Assembly (NCBI GenBank): GCA_029056055.1
Contig: JAIDCC010000096.1
Span: forward strand, 1 to 64,000
Source of the DNA: Duncaniella sp.
GTDB lineage: Bacteria > Bacteroidota > Bacteroidia > Bacteroidales > Muribaculaceae
DNA: 64,000 nt
Reading direction: 5' to 3'
Position numbers and translations under genes: made by a program
The notes under the pieces: generated by a model
Seen by the model: the letters and a program-made list of their open reading frames with translations, nothing else
Told to the model about the DNA's origin: nothing
The model's database searches: none
Part shown: piece by piece, positions 15,506 through 23,962 of the stretch
How positions within the stretch are numbered: position 1 is the stretch's first letter
How the letters are laid out: every line of letters starts with the position of its first letter

Positions 15506-16654
15506 CTAAAATCCTACCTGCTTCTGTTGTTCGGCATTGTAGCGCGAACCCACTACGGGAATTTGTGCCACTGCGAGTTCCAGAGCCTTCCACTCCTCGG
15601 GCGAGACATCGAAATCCAATGTCCTGAGGTTTTCTTCGAGGTGCGACAATTTCGTGGTGCCGGGAATCGGGACGATGAACGGAGCCTTTTGCAGCAGCCA
15701 GCCAAGCGCAACCTGCGAGGAGGTCATGCCGCGCTCACGTCCGAAGTCCTGAAGCACGTTTACTATTCTTGTGTTTGCCCTCATCGCCTCAGGCTGAAAC
15801 CGCGGCAGTGTGTGGCGGTTGTCGTTATTGCGGTCGAACACGGTGTATTCGTTGATGCAGCCGCCGAGGAAACCGCGATTGAGCGGACTGTAGGGCACGA
15901 ATCCGATGCCGAGGTTCTTGCAGGTGTCAAGTACGCCGTTCTCCTCGACGAGCCTGTGCATCAGGTGGTATTCGCTCTGAATCGCGGTCAGCGGACATTC
16001 GGCGTGAGCCTTGCGGATTGTCTCGGGACTGACCTCGCACATACCCCAATGGAGGACTTTCCCTTCTTTCATCAGGTCACCGATTGTCCCGGCAACATCT
16101 TCTATCGGGGTTTGGGGGTCAAACCTATGCTGATAGAACATGGGCAGGCAATCGGTCTTCAATCGGCGCAGCGACTCCTCGCAGTAGCGGCGGATAGTGG
16201 CGGGGCGGCTGTCCTGCCGGCCTGTACCTTTCCCATTGACCACCTCGTGACCGAATTTTGTAGTGACGTTGATTTTTCCGCGAAACTCCGACAGAGCCTC
16301 ACCTGCAAGAATCTCATTAGTCAGCGGGCCATAGATGATTGCGGTGTCGAAAAGCGTGATGCCCCGGTCGACCGCCTCATGTAGCAGGCGGATGCACTGT
16401 CGCCGGTCGGGGTGTTGCGAGCGGTTGTAGGTCATGCCCATGACACCGAAGCCGAGAGCCGACACATCAAACGCCGCAGCGCCCGAGCCGAGAGTGCGCA
16501 CCGGCAGGCCTCCGGCAGATGGCTTGGTATTTTTCTCGACGAGTTGATTTGCCGCCTCAACTTGATTGAAGGAGGGCTCCAGAGCCATTGCGCCCACTGT
16601 CAGTCCGAGAGTCTTGAGGAAACCTCTCCGTGTGAAATTATTATCGCCCATCAC
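15506..16654 (-). CDS. Tat-exported aldo/keto reductase
   Basis: This 382-aa protein opens with a twin-arginine signal (TRRGFLKTLGLTVGAMAL). The aldo/keto reductase barrel runs from about residue 50: GFGVMGMTYNRSQHP, the catalytic Asp and Tyr in FDTAIIYGP, Lys in VTTKFGH, a His in FYQHRF, and IPIPGTTKLSHLEENL at the NADP-binding end. Tat export suggests folding with bound cofactor before transport. Its ATG overlaps the stop of the acetyltransferase gene. Together with the secreted flavodoxin and CMD-cupin it suggests redox chemistry outside the cytoplasm. Confidence 0.85.
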   Translation of the reverse strand: MMGDNNFTRRGFLKTLGLTVGAMALEPSFNQVEAANQLVEKNTKPSAGGLPVRTLGSGAAAFDVSALGFGVMGMTYNRSQHPDRRQCIRLLHEAVDRGITLFDTAIIYGPLTNEILAGEALSEFRGKINVTTKFGHEVVNGKGTGRQDSRPATIRRYCEESLRRLKTDCLPMFYQHRFDPQTPIEDVAGTIGDLMKEGKVLHWGMCEVSPETIRKAHAECPLTAIQSEYHLMHRLVEENGVLDTCKNLGIGFVPYSPLNRGFLGGCINEYTVFDRNNDNRHTLPRFQPEAMRANTRIVNVLQDFGRERGMTSSQVALGWLLQKAPFIVPIPGTTKLSHLEENLRTLDFDVSPEEWKALELAVAQIPVVGSRYNAEQQKQVGF

Positions 16655-17217
16655 AGTTCGATTTTCCGGATTACACGTGCAGGATTTCCGGCAACGATTG
16701 TCATCGGAGGGACGTCGTGAGTGACCACGCTCTGCGCTCCGACAATAGCCCCGTAACCAATTCTGACACCAGGCAAAATAGTGGAATTAATACCAATCCA
16801 CACTTTATCCTCTATCACGATAGGACGGCCGTAGGTTGCGCTACGGTTGTCGGGGTTGACGTCATGGTTGATGGTGATGAGGTTGCACTTCGGACCGATG
16901 AAGACACCGTTGCCGATAGTAATCTGACCGCGGCCGAAAAACGTGCAGCACTGCTGGATGAAACAGTTCTCGCCAATTGTTACGGGTTTGCCGTAGTCAA
17001 TGTAAAACGGCGGAAGCACCGTGGTGCTTTCGGGGAGCGGTTTGCCAAGAATTTCGCCCATCAGTTCGTGCACACGTTTCTGATTGCGGATGCTTACGGT
17101 AGCAAGTTCCTGAGCAGTTTCCATGCACGAAAAGATGTCGTCAATCAGGAGTTCATAGCCGGGTTCATCGGGAGAGATGACATCGCCGTTGCGGTCTCTT
17201 TCAAATATTGTTTCCAT
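16651..17217 (-). CDS. Sugar O-acetyltransferase (LacA/Maa-like)
   Basis: This 188-aa cytoplasmic protein has the N-terminal helical cap typical of maltose/galactoside acetyltransferases (IRNQKRVHELMGEILGKPL). A left-handed beta-helix of hexapeptide repeats follows (GENCFIQQCCTFFGRGQITI, VWIGINSTILPGVRIG), with the catalytic His in LITINHDVNP. It transfers acetyl from acetyl-CoA to a hydroxyl acceptor. First gene of the operon to 13954. A second acetyltransferase of the same family occurs at 20325 in the opposite operon. Confidence 0.85.
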   Translation of the reverse strand: METIFERDRNGDVISPDEPGYELLIDDIFSCMETAQELATVSIRNQKRVHELMGEILGKPLPESTTVLPPFYIDYGKPVTIGENCFIQQCCTFFGRGQITIGNGVFIGPKCNLITINHDVNPDNRSATYGRPIVIEDKVWIGINSTILPGVRIGYGAIVGAQSVVTHDVPPMTIVAGNPARVIRKIEL

Positions 17218-17237
17218 GTCGATTGATTTTTCTGCTG

Positions 17238-17245
17238 CAAAATTA
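17238..17245 (-). promoter_or_regulatory. -7 promoter box for the 17217-13954 operon
   Basis: Reads TAATTTTG on the minus strand, 20 bases before the ATG at 17217. Confidence 0.6.
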
Positions 17246-17250
17246 CATCT

Positions 17251-17281
17251 AAAAAAACAGCCTCACTTTGTTGTGAGGCTC
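17251..17281 (-). terminator. Intrinsic terminator of the AraC gene
   Basis: Minus strand: stem AGCCTCAC / GTGAGGCT with a 6-base loop, followed by a G and seven Ts. It separates the AraC gene from the operon promoter immediately downstream. Confidence 0.85.
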
Positions 17282-17301
17282 ATAATCTTTTATCACGAAG
17301 T

Positions 17302-18123
17302 TCAGATTGCAGAAAGTGTCGGAGCCATGCCATACATCTCTTTGTAAAGTTTCGAGAAGTGCGAAAGGTTCTTGAATCCGACATCGAAACATATCTCCGA
17401 TACCTTCCTGCCGCCTTTAAGGATTAGGTCGCGGGCGGCCTCAAGTCGGCGGCGTATCAGCCATTTCTGAGGTGTAAGTTCGCTCACTTTCTTGAAATCT
17501 CTTTTGAACGTCGCGAGGCTGCGCCCGGTATAGTAGGCTATTTCCTCCATAGAGAGTTCGTTCATGTAGTTCTTCTCCATGAAATCGACTATATCAATTT
17601 TCCAAGGTTCCACGAAATCAAAAAGCGAAGCGTAGAGGTTGACATCGGTCTTAAGGATGGCCCGCATACCCTCGTTCATCTTCATCTTCAGGATTTCTTC
17701 ATCAGGAAGTACGCCTGCATCGAAATAAGGCACCAATGATTCAAAAAGACTTCTGACGTCAAGGCGATTGGAGGGAAATTTCATCAGGCTCACCTTCTCT
17801 CTTTTTGAGTCGGACGGTATCTCGCCCTGATTGATACGATGATAATAATCTTTCAGGAAATCGCGTGAGAATTTCATGACCACCGAACGGTAAGGCTTGT
17901 TTTCAGAGGCTCGTTTCTGAAGCCACATTCTGTTGTCGCGCCGCATGAAAGCACACTCGCCGGGATACAGGATGGTTTTACGCCCGCCGTCGGTTATCTC
18001 CAGTTCGCCGGATAGAATGTATATCAGAGTGTGCTCACGGTTGCAGTGGGCACACCCGCGGTCATCCGTAAAAAAGCTCGCGATAAAAACGTTTGAGCAG
18101 TCGAAAACATCAAGTTTTTCCAT
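17302..18123 (-). CDS. AraC family transcriptional regulator
   Basis: This 273-aa protein has an N-terminal cupin-like sensing domain (about 1-130; LIYILSGELEITDGG, YPGECAFM) and a C-terminal double HTH (about 175-270; MEEIAYYTGRSLATFKRDF, VSEICFDVGFKNLSHFSKLY). Encoded directly upstream of, and in the same direction as, the acetyltransferase/AKR/flavodoxin operon but separated by its own terminator. It is the best candidate for controlling that operon. Confidence 0.85.
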   Translation of the reverse strand: MEKLDVFDCSNVFIASFFTDDRGCAHCNREHTLIYILSGELEITDGGRKTILYPGECAFMRRDNRMWLQKRASENKPYRSVVMKFSRDFLKDYYHRINQGEIPSDSKREKVSLMKFPSNRLDVRSLFESLVPYFDAGVLPDEEILKMKMNEGMRAILKTDVNLYASLFDFVEPWKIDIVDFMEKNYMNELSMEEIAYYTGRSLATFKRDFKKVSELTPQKWLIRRRLEAARDLILKGGRKVSEICFDVGFKNLSHFSKLYKEMYGMAPTLSAI

Positions 18124-18164
18124 ACGGGGGTCTTGAAATTGGTTTAGAGGACAACTTAGTGTGC

Positions 18165-19112
18165 TTACTCCTCAGTTATGGAGCCGGGGCTAAAATTGCC
18201 TATTGAGGAGGCGTTTTGCCTGAACTGCGTGGGGCTGTTGCCTGTGAGGCGTTTGAACATGCGCGAGAAGTGCTGCGGGTGTTGGAAGCCTAATTCGTAG
18301 GCCACGATGCTGACGTCGTCGGTCGATTCGGAAAGACGTCGTTTTGCGCGCTCTACAATATGGCGGGAGATAATCTCCTGAGCCGTCACGCCGGTCTCTT
18401 TCTTGATGAGGTCGCCGAAATAACCCGGGGTGAGGTTGGCGGCCTCGGCGAAGTAGTTTACCGTCGGGAGACCATCTTTCGTACGGTCTGATGCCAGGTA
18501 TTCCTTCAGCGAAGATTCAAATCGTGTGAGGATATCGGAGTTTACCTTGGCGCGAGTGATGAACTGGCGTTCGTAGAAGCGCGTCACATAGTCGAAAAGC
18601 ACCTGAATCTGACTTGAAACGATTTCGGCGGTATGCTTGTCGACCGGTCGGGAAATTTCTTCGTTTACGCGCGCAAGGCACTGACAGAAAATGCGTCGCT
18701 CATCCGAGGAGAGATGCAGGGCCTCACGCTGCGAGTAGTCGAAGAAGGTGTAGTCTTTGATTTTTGACGCGAGAGGGGTTTTGTGGAGCAGGTCGGGATG
18801 AAACATGATGCCGACAACCTCCGGCGCCACCTCATCGACTTCCGTTTCGACACCTATCACTTGCCCGGGCGAGAAACTCACGATGCTCCCTTCCTGATAG
18901 TCGTAGGACTGACGGCCATACTTCACCGTGCAGTTCGTGCCGTTCTTCAGGAAAAGCGCGTAGACATCATAGTCCATGCGGACATGATTGACCACTTTGG
19001 TAGCTTGGGTGAGGTCGATGACCGTGACCAACGGATGTTTTGTCTCAAGCCCATACAATTTGTTATAGGCGTCAATCGAATCGAGTCTGACTATTGGTGA
19101 ATCCTGTTTCAT
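18165..19112 (-). CDS. AraC family transcriptional regulator
   Basis: This 315-aa protein has an N-terminal cupin-like domain (YQEGSIVSFSPGQVIGVE) and a C-terminal AraC HTH (about 215-300; YFAEAANLTPGYFGDLIKK, VSIVAYELGFQHPQHFSRMF). It resembles the regulators often found beside Bacteroidota alpha/beta hydrolase and oxidoreductase genes. It is divergent from the hydrolase operon starting at 19249, with both promoters in the 136-bp gap, and probably controls that operon. Confidence 0.85.
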   Translation of the reverse strand: MKQDSPIVRLDSIDAYNKLYGLETKHPLVTVIDLTQATKVVNHVRMDYDVYALFLKNGTNCTVKYGRQSYDYQEGSIVSFSPGQVIGVETEVDEVAPEVVGIMFHPDLLHKTPLASKIKDYTFFDYSQREALHLSSDERRIFCQCLARVNEEISRPVDKHTAEIVSSQIQVLFDYVTRFYERQFITRAKVNSDILTRFESSLKEYLASDRTKDGLPTVNYFAEAANLTPGYFGDLIKKETGVTAQEIISRHIVERAKRRLSESTDDVSIVAYELGFQHPQHFSRMFKRLTGNSPTQFRQNASSIGNFSPGSITEE

Positions 19113-19210
19113 ACTGCGAATTTACAAAATTTTTATCAATTACATCCCATTATCAGCAATTGAGGTAAGTATTGCCCGAATTCAGGTCGGAAAATATGGA
19201 AATATCACAC

Positions 19211-19218
19211 TAACTTTG
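19211..19218 (+). promoter_or_regulatory. -7 promoter box of the 19249-23194 operon
   Basis: TAACTTTG, 30 bases before the ATG at 19249, in the divergent region between an AraC gene and the operon. Confidence 0.65.
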
Positions 19219-19248
19219 CACCTGTTCAGTTCGTTAAAACAATAAATC

Positions 19249-20328
19249 ATGAACAGAATTCTAATTTTAACTCTGGTAGCATTAACATCTACAGTAACAA
19301 TAAAGTCACAAGACATGAGTAATAACGACCCGAATCTAAACAAGTCAGTCGCTCAGGCCCAACAGCTGACGCTGACCTCGGACTGGGACAAGGTGTTCCC
19401 TAAAAGCGAAAAGGTTGACCATAAAAAAGTAACGTTTGTCAACCGCTACGGCATCACCCTTGCCGCCGATATGTATGTGCCCGAAGGAGCCTCCGGTCAG
19501 CTCCCCGCCATCGCCGTCAGCGGCCCCTTCGGCGCAGTAAAGGAGCAATCCAGCGGCTTGTATGCTCAGCAGCTTGCCGAACGCGGATTTCTTACCATTG
19601 CTTTTGACCCCTCATTTACAGGCGAAAGCGGAGGCGAGCCACGGAGGGTGGCGTCGCCTGACATAAATTCGGAAGATTTTTCGGCAGCCGTTGATTTCCT
19701 CTCAGTTCAGCCAAACGTAGACAAGGAAAGAATTGGTATTCTGGGGATTTGCGGCTGGGGAGGCATCGCCATTCAATCGGCTATCAATGATTCCCGAATC
19801 AAGGCTACTGTTGCCTCTACAATGTATGATATGACCCGTGTAATGGCCAACGGCTATTTCGATGCCGACAATTCAAAGGAGAAACGCAACGCCATGCGTG
19901 CCGCTCTTGCCGCGCAGAGAACTGAAGACTATCGCCGAGGCGAATATACCCGTGCGGGTGGAGTGGTTGACCCTCTGCCCGATGATGCGCCTCAATTCCT
20001 AAAGGATTACCACGCCTATTACAAGACTCCGCGTGGTTTTCATCCTCGTTCAGGCAACTCAACCGATGGATGGAACGTAACGTCTGCGCTTCCATTCGTC
20101 AACTTCAAGTTTTATGACTATGCCGATGAACTTGAAAGTGCCGTGCTCATAGTGCATGGCGACCGCGCCCACTCGTACTACTTCGGTAAGGATACATTCG
20201 AGAAGTTGAAAGGGGCCAATAAGCAGATGCTCACCGTGAAGGGTGCAACCCATTGCGACCTTTATGACCAAGTTGACATTATCCCCTTTGACGAAATCGC
20301 CGCTTTCTTTACTGAATATCTGAAATGA
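19249..20328 (+). CDS. Secreted alpha/beta hydrolase, Cys nucleophile
   Basis: This 359-aa protein has a signal peptide (about 1-20) and an alpha/beta hydrolase fold. The nucleophile elbow reads GICGWGG, putting Cys (residue 168) where most family members have Ser. This is the pattern of dienelactone-hydrolase-like enzymes. The oxyanion region [19 protein letters not shown] and the late His in [10 protein letters not shown] complete the triad. First gene of a five-gene operon; its stop overlaps the acetyltransferase start (ATGA). The substrate is unknown, probably an activated ester or lactone. Confidence 0.8.
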   Translation: MNRILILTLVALTSTVTIKSQDMSNNDPNLNKSVAQAQQLTLTSDWDKVFPKSEKVDHKKVTFVNRYGITLAADMYVPEGASGQLPAIAVSGPFGAVKEQSSGLYAQQLAERGFLTIAFDPSFTGESGGEPRRVASPDINSEDFSAAVDFLSVQPNVDKERIGILGICGWGGIAIQSAINDSRIKATVASTMYDMTRVMANGYFDADNSKEKRNAMRAALAAQRTEDYRRGEYTRAGGVVDPLPDDAPQFLKDYHAYYKTPRGFHPRSGNSTDGWNVTSALPFVNFKFYDYADELESAVLIVHGDRAHSYYFGKDTFEKLKGANKQMLTVKGATHCDLYDQVDIIPFDEIAAFFTEYLK

Positions 20329-20888
20329 CAACGAAAGAATTCATTGAAATAATGGACTCGGGGGAAGTAATACCCGGCGGGAGTCCTATCCATGCCAAAA
20401 TGCACGAACTGAGTCAGGAGGCAATCCGCATCACGATGGAGATTAACAATGCCTACCATACCCACGACGAAATCGTGGCCTTGATGTCGGAGCTGACGGG
20501 CACTGAAATCCATGAGAGTTTCGGACTGTTCCCTCCTTTCTATACCGACTGCGGGAAGAACATCAGAATCGGCAAACGTGTGTTCATCAACTCGGGTTGC
20601 AAATTTCAGGACCAGGGGGGTATCACCATAGGCGACGATGTGCTCGTGGGTCACAACTGCGTGATTGCAACTCTCAATCATGTAATGGCCCCCGACCGAC
20701 GCGCCGACATGGTTGCCGCCCCTGTTAAAATCTGCGACAAGGTGTGGATTGGGGCTAACGTCACCATCCTTCAAGGCGTAACCATCGGCGAGGGGGCAGT
20801 CATCGCGGCAGGTGCGGTGGTCAATAAAGACGTCCCGCCGCGCACCGTGGTCGGGGGATTGCCGGCAAAGGTAATCAAAACCATCTGA
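20325..20888 (+). CDS. Sugar O-acetyltransferase (LacA/Maa-like), second copy
   Basis: This 187-aa hexapeptide-repeat enzyme has a helical cap ([20 protein letters not shown]) and beta-helix repeats ([40 protein letters not shown]). The catalytic His lies in [10 protein letters not shown]. It is paralogous in family to 16651-17217 but clearly diverged. Coupled by ATGA overlap to the hydrolase upstream. The acceptor is unknown. Confidence 0.85.
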   Translation: MTTKEFIEIMDSGEVIPGGSPIHAKMHELSQEAIRITMEINNAYHTHDEIVALMSELTGTEIHESFGLFPPFYTDCGKNIRIGKRVFINSGCKFQDQGGITIGDDVLVGHNCVIATLNHVMAPDRRADMVAAPVKICDKVWIGANVTILQGVTIGEGAVIAAGAVVNKDVPPRTVVGGLPAKVIKTI

Positions 20889-20892
20889 GGCC

Positions 20893-21447
20893 ATGAGGAA
20901 AACAATATTTATCGCTTTAATGACAGTGATTTCATTTATGGCATCTGCTCAGACAAAAGTTCTGCTCAAAGTTGGCGGTAACACAATAACCGCAACACTG
21001 ACTGACAACGAAGCTACGCGCGAGTTGACGAAACTGCTCGAACAGGGCGACATAACCATACGCATGAGCGACTATGGCGGCTTTGAGAAAGTAGGCGCGC
21101 TGCCGCGGTCGTTCTCAACCTCCAACACTCAGATAACTACCGTGCCGGGCGACATAATGCTCTATCAAGGCAATCAGATGGTTATCTTCTATGGTTCGAA
21201 CTCATGGAGCTATACGCGACTCGGCAAGATTGACGGAGCCACGGTGAGCAACCTCCGTCAGTTTTTAGGCAATGGTGACGTGACATTAACCCTATCCTTG
21301 GATTCCTCTTCCGGGATAGATGATGTGACAGCCGACGGCGACAAGGCAGAACTCGTCTATGACCTGAACGGACGCAGGGTAACGAAGAAGCCCATTGCCC
21401 CCGGCATCTATATAATCAACGGCAAAAAGACAATAGTAAGACAATAA
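20893..21447 (+). CDS. Secreted cyclophilin-like protein with sorting-like tail
   Basis: This 184-aa protein has a signal peptide (about 1-19, ending MASAQ). A cyclophilin-like beta barrel follows (about 22-135; GGNTITATLTDNEATRELTK, PGDIMLYQGNQMVIFYG, YTRLGKID), of the type found as a free domain beside flavodoxins and oxidoreductases. The C-terminal 35 residues (ELVYDLNGRRV, then GIYIINGKKTIV) match the tail of the secreted flavodoxin at 14766. The ligand is unknown. Four bases after the acetyltransferase. Confidence 0.75.
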   Translation: MRKTIFIALMTVISFMASAQTKVLLKVGGNTITATLTDNEATRELTKLLEQGDITIRMSDYGGFEKVGALPRSFSTSNTQITTVPGDIMLYQGNQMVIFYGSNSWSYTRLGKIDGATVSNLRQFLGNGDVTLTLSLDSSSGIDDVTADGDKAELVYDLNGRRVTKKPIAPGIYIINGKKTIVRQ

Positions 21448-21458
21448 GGTTTAAAGAT

Positions 21459-22631
21459 ATGTTAGGAAATTTCATTTATTCAAATCCCACGAAATTGTAT
21501 TTCGGGGATGAAGCTCAGAAAAATCTCGTCGAGGCTCTCAGCGGTTTCGGAAAGAAAGTAATGCTGACCTATGGCGGCGGTTCAATCAAACGAAACGGCA
21601 TCTATGATGATGTCATCGCCGCTCTGACAGCCGCGGGCAAGGAAGTGGTGGAACTCCCCGGGGTCATGCCTAATCCTACGGTTGACAAACTTATCGAAGG
21701 GTGCAAGGCGGCCCGCGAAAACGATGTTGACTTCATACTTGCTGTCGGTGGCGGTTCGACCATCGACTATGCCAAGGCCGTAAGCGTGTCGGCATGGTAT
21801 GACGGCGACGCATGGGAACGCTTCTGGGTGAAGCAGGACGACCCCAAGCCTGGCGAAAGAATCATACCCGTCGGGGCAGTGCTGACTATGGCCGGAACAG
21901 GCTCAGAGATGAACGGCGGCTCGGTCATCACCAACCATGCCACGAAAATGAAGATTGGCAAGGTGTTCGGCGAAGAGGTGATGCCTAAGTTTGCCGTGCT
22001 CAATCCGCGCTACACTTTCTCGCTGCCGCATCGTCAGATGGTGGCAGGAATTTTCGACACCATGAGCCATATCATGGAGCAGTATTTCTCAGGCGATGAT
22101 GACAGCACGTCAGACTATCTGGCCGAGGGACTGATGCGCTCGGTCGTCGCATCGAGCCGCGTCGCGGTAAAAGACCCCGAAAACTACGAGGCACGCTCGA
22201 ATCTGATGTGGTCGGCAACGTGGGCACTCAATACCCTCATCGGTGAAGGAAAGTCGCAAGACTGGATGGTCCACATGATAGGTCAGGCAATCGGTGCCTA
22301 CACTGATGCCACCCACGGAATGACCCTGTCGGGTGTGTCCGAGGCCTACTACCGTCACATCATGAAATACGCCCTGAAGCGTTTCGCCCGTTTCGCGCAT
22401 GTGGTCTGGGAAATTCCGGCCGAAGGAAAAACCGACGAGCAACTCGCCACGGAAGGTATCGACGCACTCGCCGCATGGATAAAGGAAATAGGAGCCGCTT
22501 CGGAAATATCATCGCTCGGAGTGACCGAGGAGATGCTCGACGGCATAGCCGACGCTACAATCATCCTGACCGGAGGCTACGAAACCCTCAACCACGCTGA
22601 AATCGTAGACATCCTCCGCAAAAGTCTTTGA
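21459..22631 (+). CDS. Iron-containing alcohol dehydrogenase (YqhD/BDH type)
   Basis: This 390-aa cytoplasmic enzyme has the family opening FIYSNPTKLYFGDEA, the nucleotide-binding AVGGGSTIDYAKAV (about residue 90), and metal-ligand segments FDTMSHIMEQYFSG and DATHGMTLS. It should reduce aldehydes with NADPH, like YqhD, which has broad aldehyde scope. It lies within an operon of a hydrolase, an acetyltransferase, a cyclophilin-like protein and a flavin reductase, fitting aldehyde or electrophile detoxification. Confidence 0.85.
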   Translation: MLGNFIYSNPTKLYFGDEAQKNLVEALSGFGKKVMLTYGGGSIKRNGIYDDVIAALTAAGKEVVELPGVMPNPTVDKLIEGCKAARENDVDFILAVGGGSTIDYAKAVSVSAWYDGDAWERFWVKQDDPKPGERIIPVGAVLTMAGTGSEMNGGSVITNHATKMKIGKVFGEEVMPKFAVLNPRYTFSLPHRQMVAGIFDTMSHIMEQYFSGDDDSTSDYLAEGLMRSVVASSRVAVKDPENYEARSNLMWSATWALNTLIGEGKSQDWMVHMIGQAIGAYTDATHGMTLSGVSEAYYRHIMKYALKRFARFAHVVWEIPAEGKTDEQLATEGIDALAAWIKEIGAASEISSLGVTEEMLDGIADATIILTGGYETLNHAEIVDILRKSL

Positions 22632-22651
22632 CAATCAAAACATCGAACAAT

Positions 22652-23194
22652 ATGAAGAAAACGAATATCGGGAGCCGCCTGGCTCTTTATCCTATGCCCG
22701 TGACGGTAGTAGGAACAATGGACGGCGACAAGCCTGAATGGTTGCAGATTGACCATGTTGGTATCATCGGTCACAACCGTGTGCTCTTAAGCATGTTCAG
22801 CAAACATCACACCAACGCTGCTATCAAAGCATCGGGAAAGCTTTCAATCAACCTCGTTGACCGGAATCTGCTTCCCAAGGCTGACTATGTGGGCTCGGTC
22901 AGCGGCGAGAAAGTTGACAAATCGGAAGTGTTTGATTTTCATATCGGCGAAGGAGGTACTCCCGTGATAGAAGCCTCTCCTCTGACAATGGAGTGTGATG
23001 TCGTGGAGATGTTCGAGATGGAAGGTTTCGACAACTTCATCTGCTCCATATCAAACACATACGTCTCAGATGACGCACTTGACGAGAACGGTCACATTGA
23101 CTACACAAAGCTGAATCTCGTCCTTTTCGAGATGCCTACCTACTCATATCTTGAAATGGGACCGGTGATTGGCAAGTGTATGAAAATGCATTGA
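22652..23194 (+). CDS. Flavin reductase-like protein
   Basis: About 180 aa starting MKKTNIGSRLALYPMPVTVV. FMN-binding split-barrel fold of the flavin reductase family (WLQIDHVGIIGHNRVLLSMF; INLVDRNLLPKADYVGS; late FEMPTYSYLEMG). A TTG start overlapping the upstream stop is possible, but the ATG at 22652 gives the usual family N-terminus. It probably binds FMN and takes electrons from NAD(P)H or a partner protein. Last gene of the operon that starts at 19249. Confidence 0.8.
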   Translation: MKKTNIGSRLALYPMPVTVVGTMDGDKPEWLQIDHVGIIGHNRVLLSMFSKHHTNAAIKASGKLSINLVDRNLLPKADYVGSVSGEKVDKSEVFDFHIGEGGTPVIEASPLTMECDVVEMFEMEGFDNFICSISNTYVSDDALDENGHIDYTKLNLVLFEMPTYSYLEMGPVIGKCMKMH

Positions 23195-23232
23195 TTCTCA
23201 AAACATACTTAAGGAAATTTTCCGGCCCTCAT

Positions 23233-23283
23233 AGACCGCTATTCATTAATGCCTGACGCGCAGGCGTTAGCGAATAGCGGTCT
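23233..23283. terminator. Bidirectional terminator hairpin
   Basis: Stem AGACCGCTATT / AATAGCGGTCT enclosing a second stem (GCCTG / CAGGC), located between the convergent flavin reductase and HxlR genes. Confidence 0.7.
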
Positions 23284-23290
23284 TCGGGGG

Positions 23291-23641
23291 CTAAATCACT
23301 TTGTCGGGGAGCTGCGAGCGGTGTTCGATGCCCCAGATGGTGAGAATGTCGAAGATATTGACGAGCGAAAGACCGACTGGCGAGAGTTTGTATTCTGTGC
23401 GAGGGATATTTTCATCATAAGCGGTGCGTATGAGCAGACCGTCATCGAGCATAGCTTTGATTTGCATATTGAGCACTCTCGGGCTCGCCATGTACAGCTG
23501 TTTGTGTATCTCGTTTAGGCGCATCGGCTCGCCCGAGCGCAGGACGTTGATGATGCAACCGCGCCATTTGTGCTGAATCAGATTGAGAGTAAGACGAAAA
23601 GGATAGGCGGTGTGAACCGGGATTTTTCGCTGATATGCCAT
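23291..23641 (-). CDS. HxlR family transcriptional regulator
   Basis: This 116-aa winged-helix protein has the family signature: HKWRGCIINVLRSGEPMRLN, then SPRVLNMQIKAMLDDGLL and RTEYKLSPVGLSL. HxlR proteins often sense quinones, aldehydes or other electrophiles and control oxidoreductase genes. The usual N-terminal Cys of quinone-sensing members (as in YodB/QorR) is not present here. Convergent with the flavin reductase gene and divergent from the SusC gene. Confidence 0.85.
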   Translation of the reverse strand: MAYQRKIPVHTAYPFRLTLNLIQHKWRGCIINVLRSGEPMRLNEIHKQLYMASPRVLNMQIKAMLDDGLLIRTAYDENIPRTEYKLSPVGLSLVNIFDILTIWGIEHRSQLPDKVI

Positions 23642-23680
23642 AGGTGGGATTAAAGTTGTCGAAAATCATGGATTGGAGTA

Positions 23681-23688
23681 CAAAATTA
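23681..23688 (-). promoter_or_regulatory. -7 promoter box of the HxlR gene
   Basis: Reads TAATTTTG on the minus strand, 39 bases from the ATG at 23641. Confidence 0.6.
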
Positions 23689-23859
23689 CACAAAAGCCCC
23701 GACATTTCATAGAGCTACGGGAGGGATGAGATAGGGAAAATTTATTCCCTACCTCGGCTGTGAAAACCGAAGCCTCTTTACACGATGGAAGGGCAAAAGT
23801 GTAATTTTCCGAAATGATGCACGCAGCCGCATCTTCAACCCAACGTACTGATTTTCAAT

Positions 23860-23917
23860 ATAGCGAAAAAACTTTCAGATAGTGAAAAAATTTTCCCTTA
23901 TTGTAAGGAAAAATTTT
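23860..23917 (+). promoter_or_regulatory. Repeats around the SusC promoter -33 region
   Basis: Two near-identical blocks of type ATAGYGAAAAAA start 19 bp apart (23860 and 23879). A 14-bp inverted repeat with one mismatch (23887-23900 with 23904-23917, core TTTTCCCTTA / TAAGGAAAAA) has a 3-base loop that holds the -33-like TTG. This is a candidate operator controlling the SusC/SusD operon. The stretch 23689-23859 shows nothing else I recognise. Confidence 0.5.
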
Positions 23918-23923
23918 GGTTTC

Positions 23924-23931
23924 TACCTTTG
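23924..23931 (+). promoter_or_regulatory. -7 promoter box of the SusC gene
   Basis: TACCTTTG, 20 bases after a -33-like ATTG (23900-23903) and about 31 bases before the ATG at 23963. Confidence 0.7.
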
Positions 23932-23962
23932 CAGCGAAATAATCACTTTTTATCCGATACCC

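Noticed and set aside
15491..16384. 297-codon plus-strand frame
   Set aside because: Antisense shadow of the Tat aldo/keto reductase, whose motifs are unambiguous.
20262..20894. 210-codon minus-strand frame
   Set aside because: Antisense shadow of the acetyltransferase and hydrolase genes.
14766..21447. Type IX secretion inferred from C-terminal GIYIING tails
   Set aside because: Tails of this kind are common in Bacteroidales without a proven type IX system; no secretion genes are in the window.
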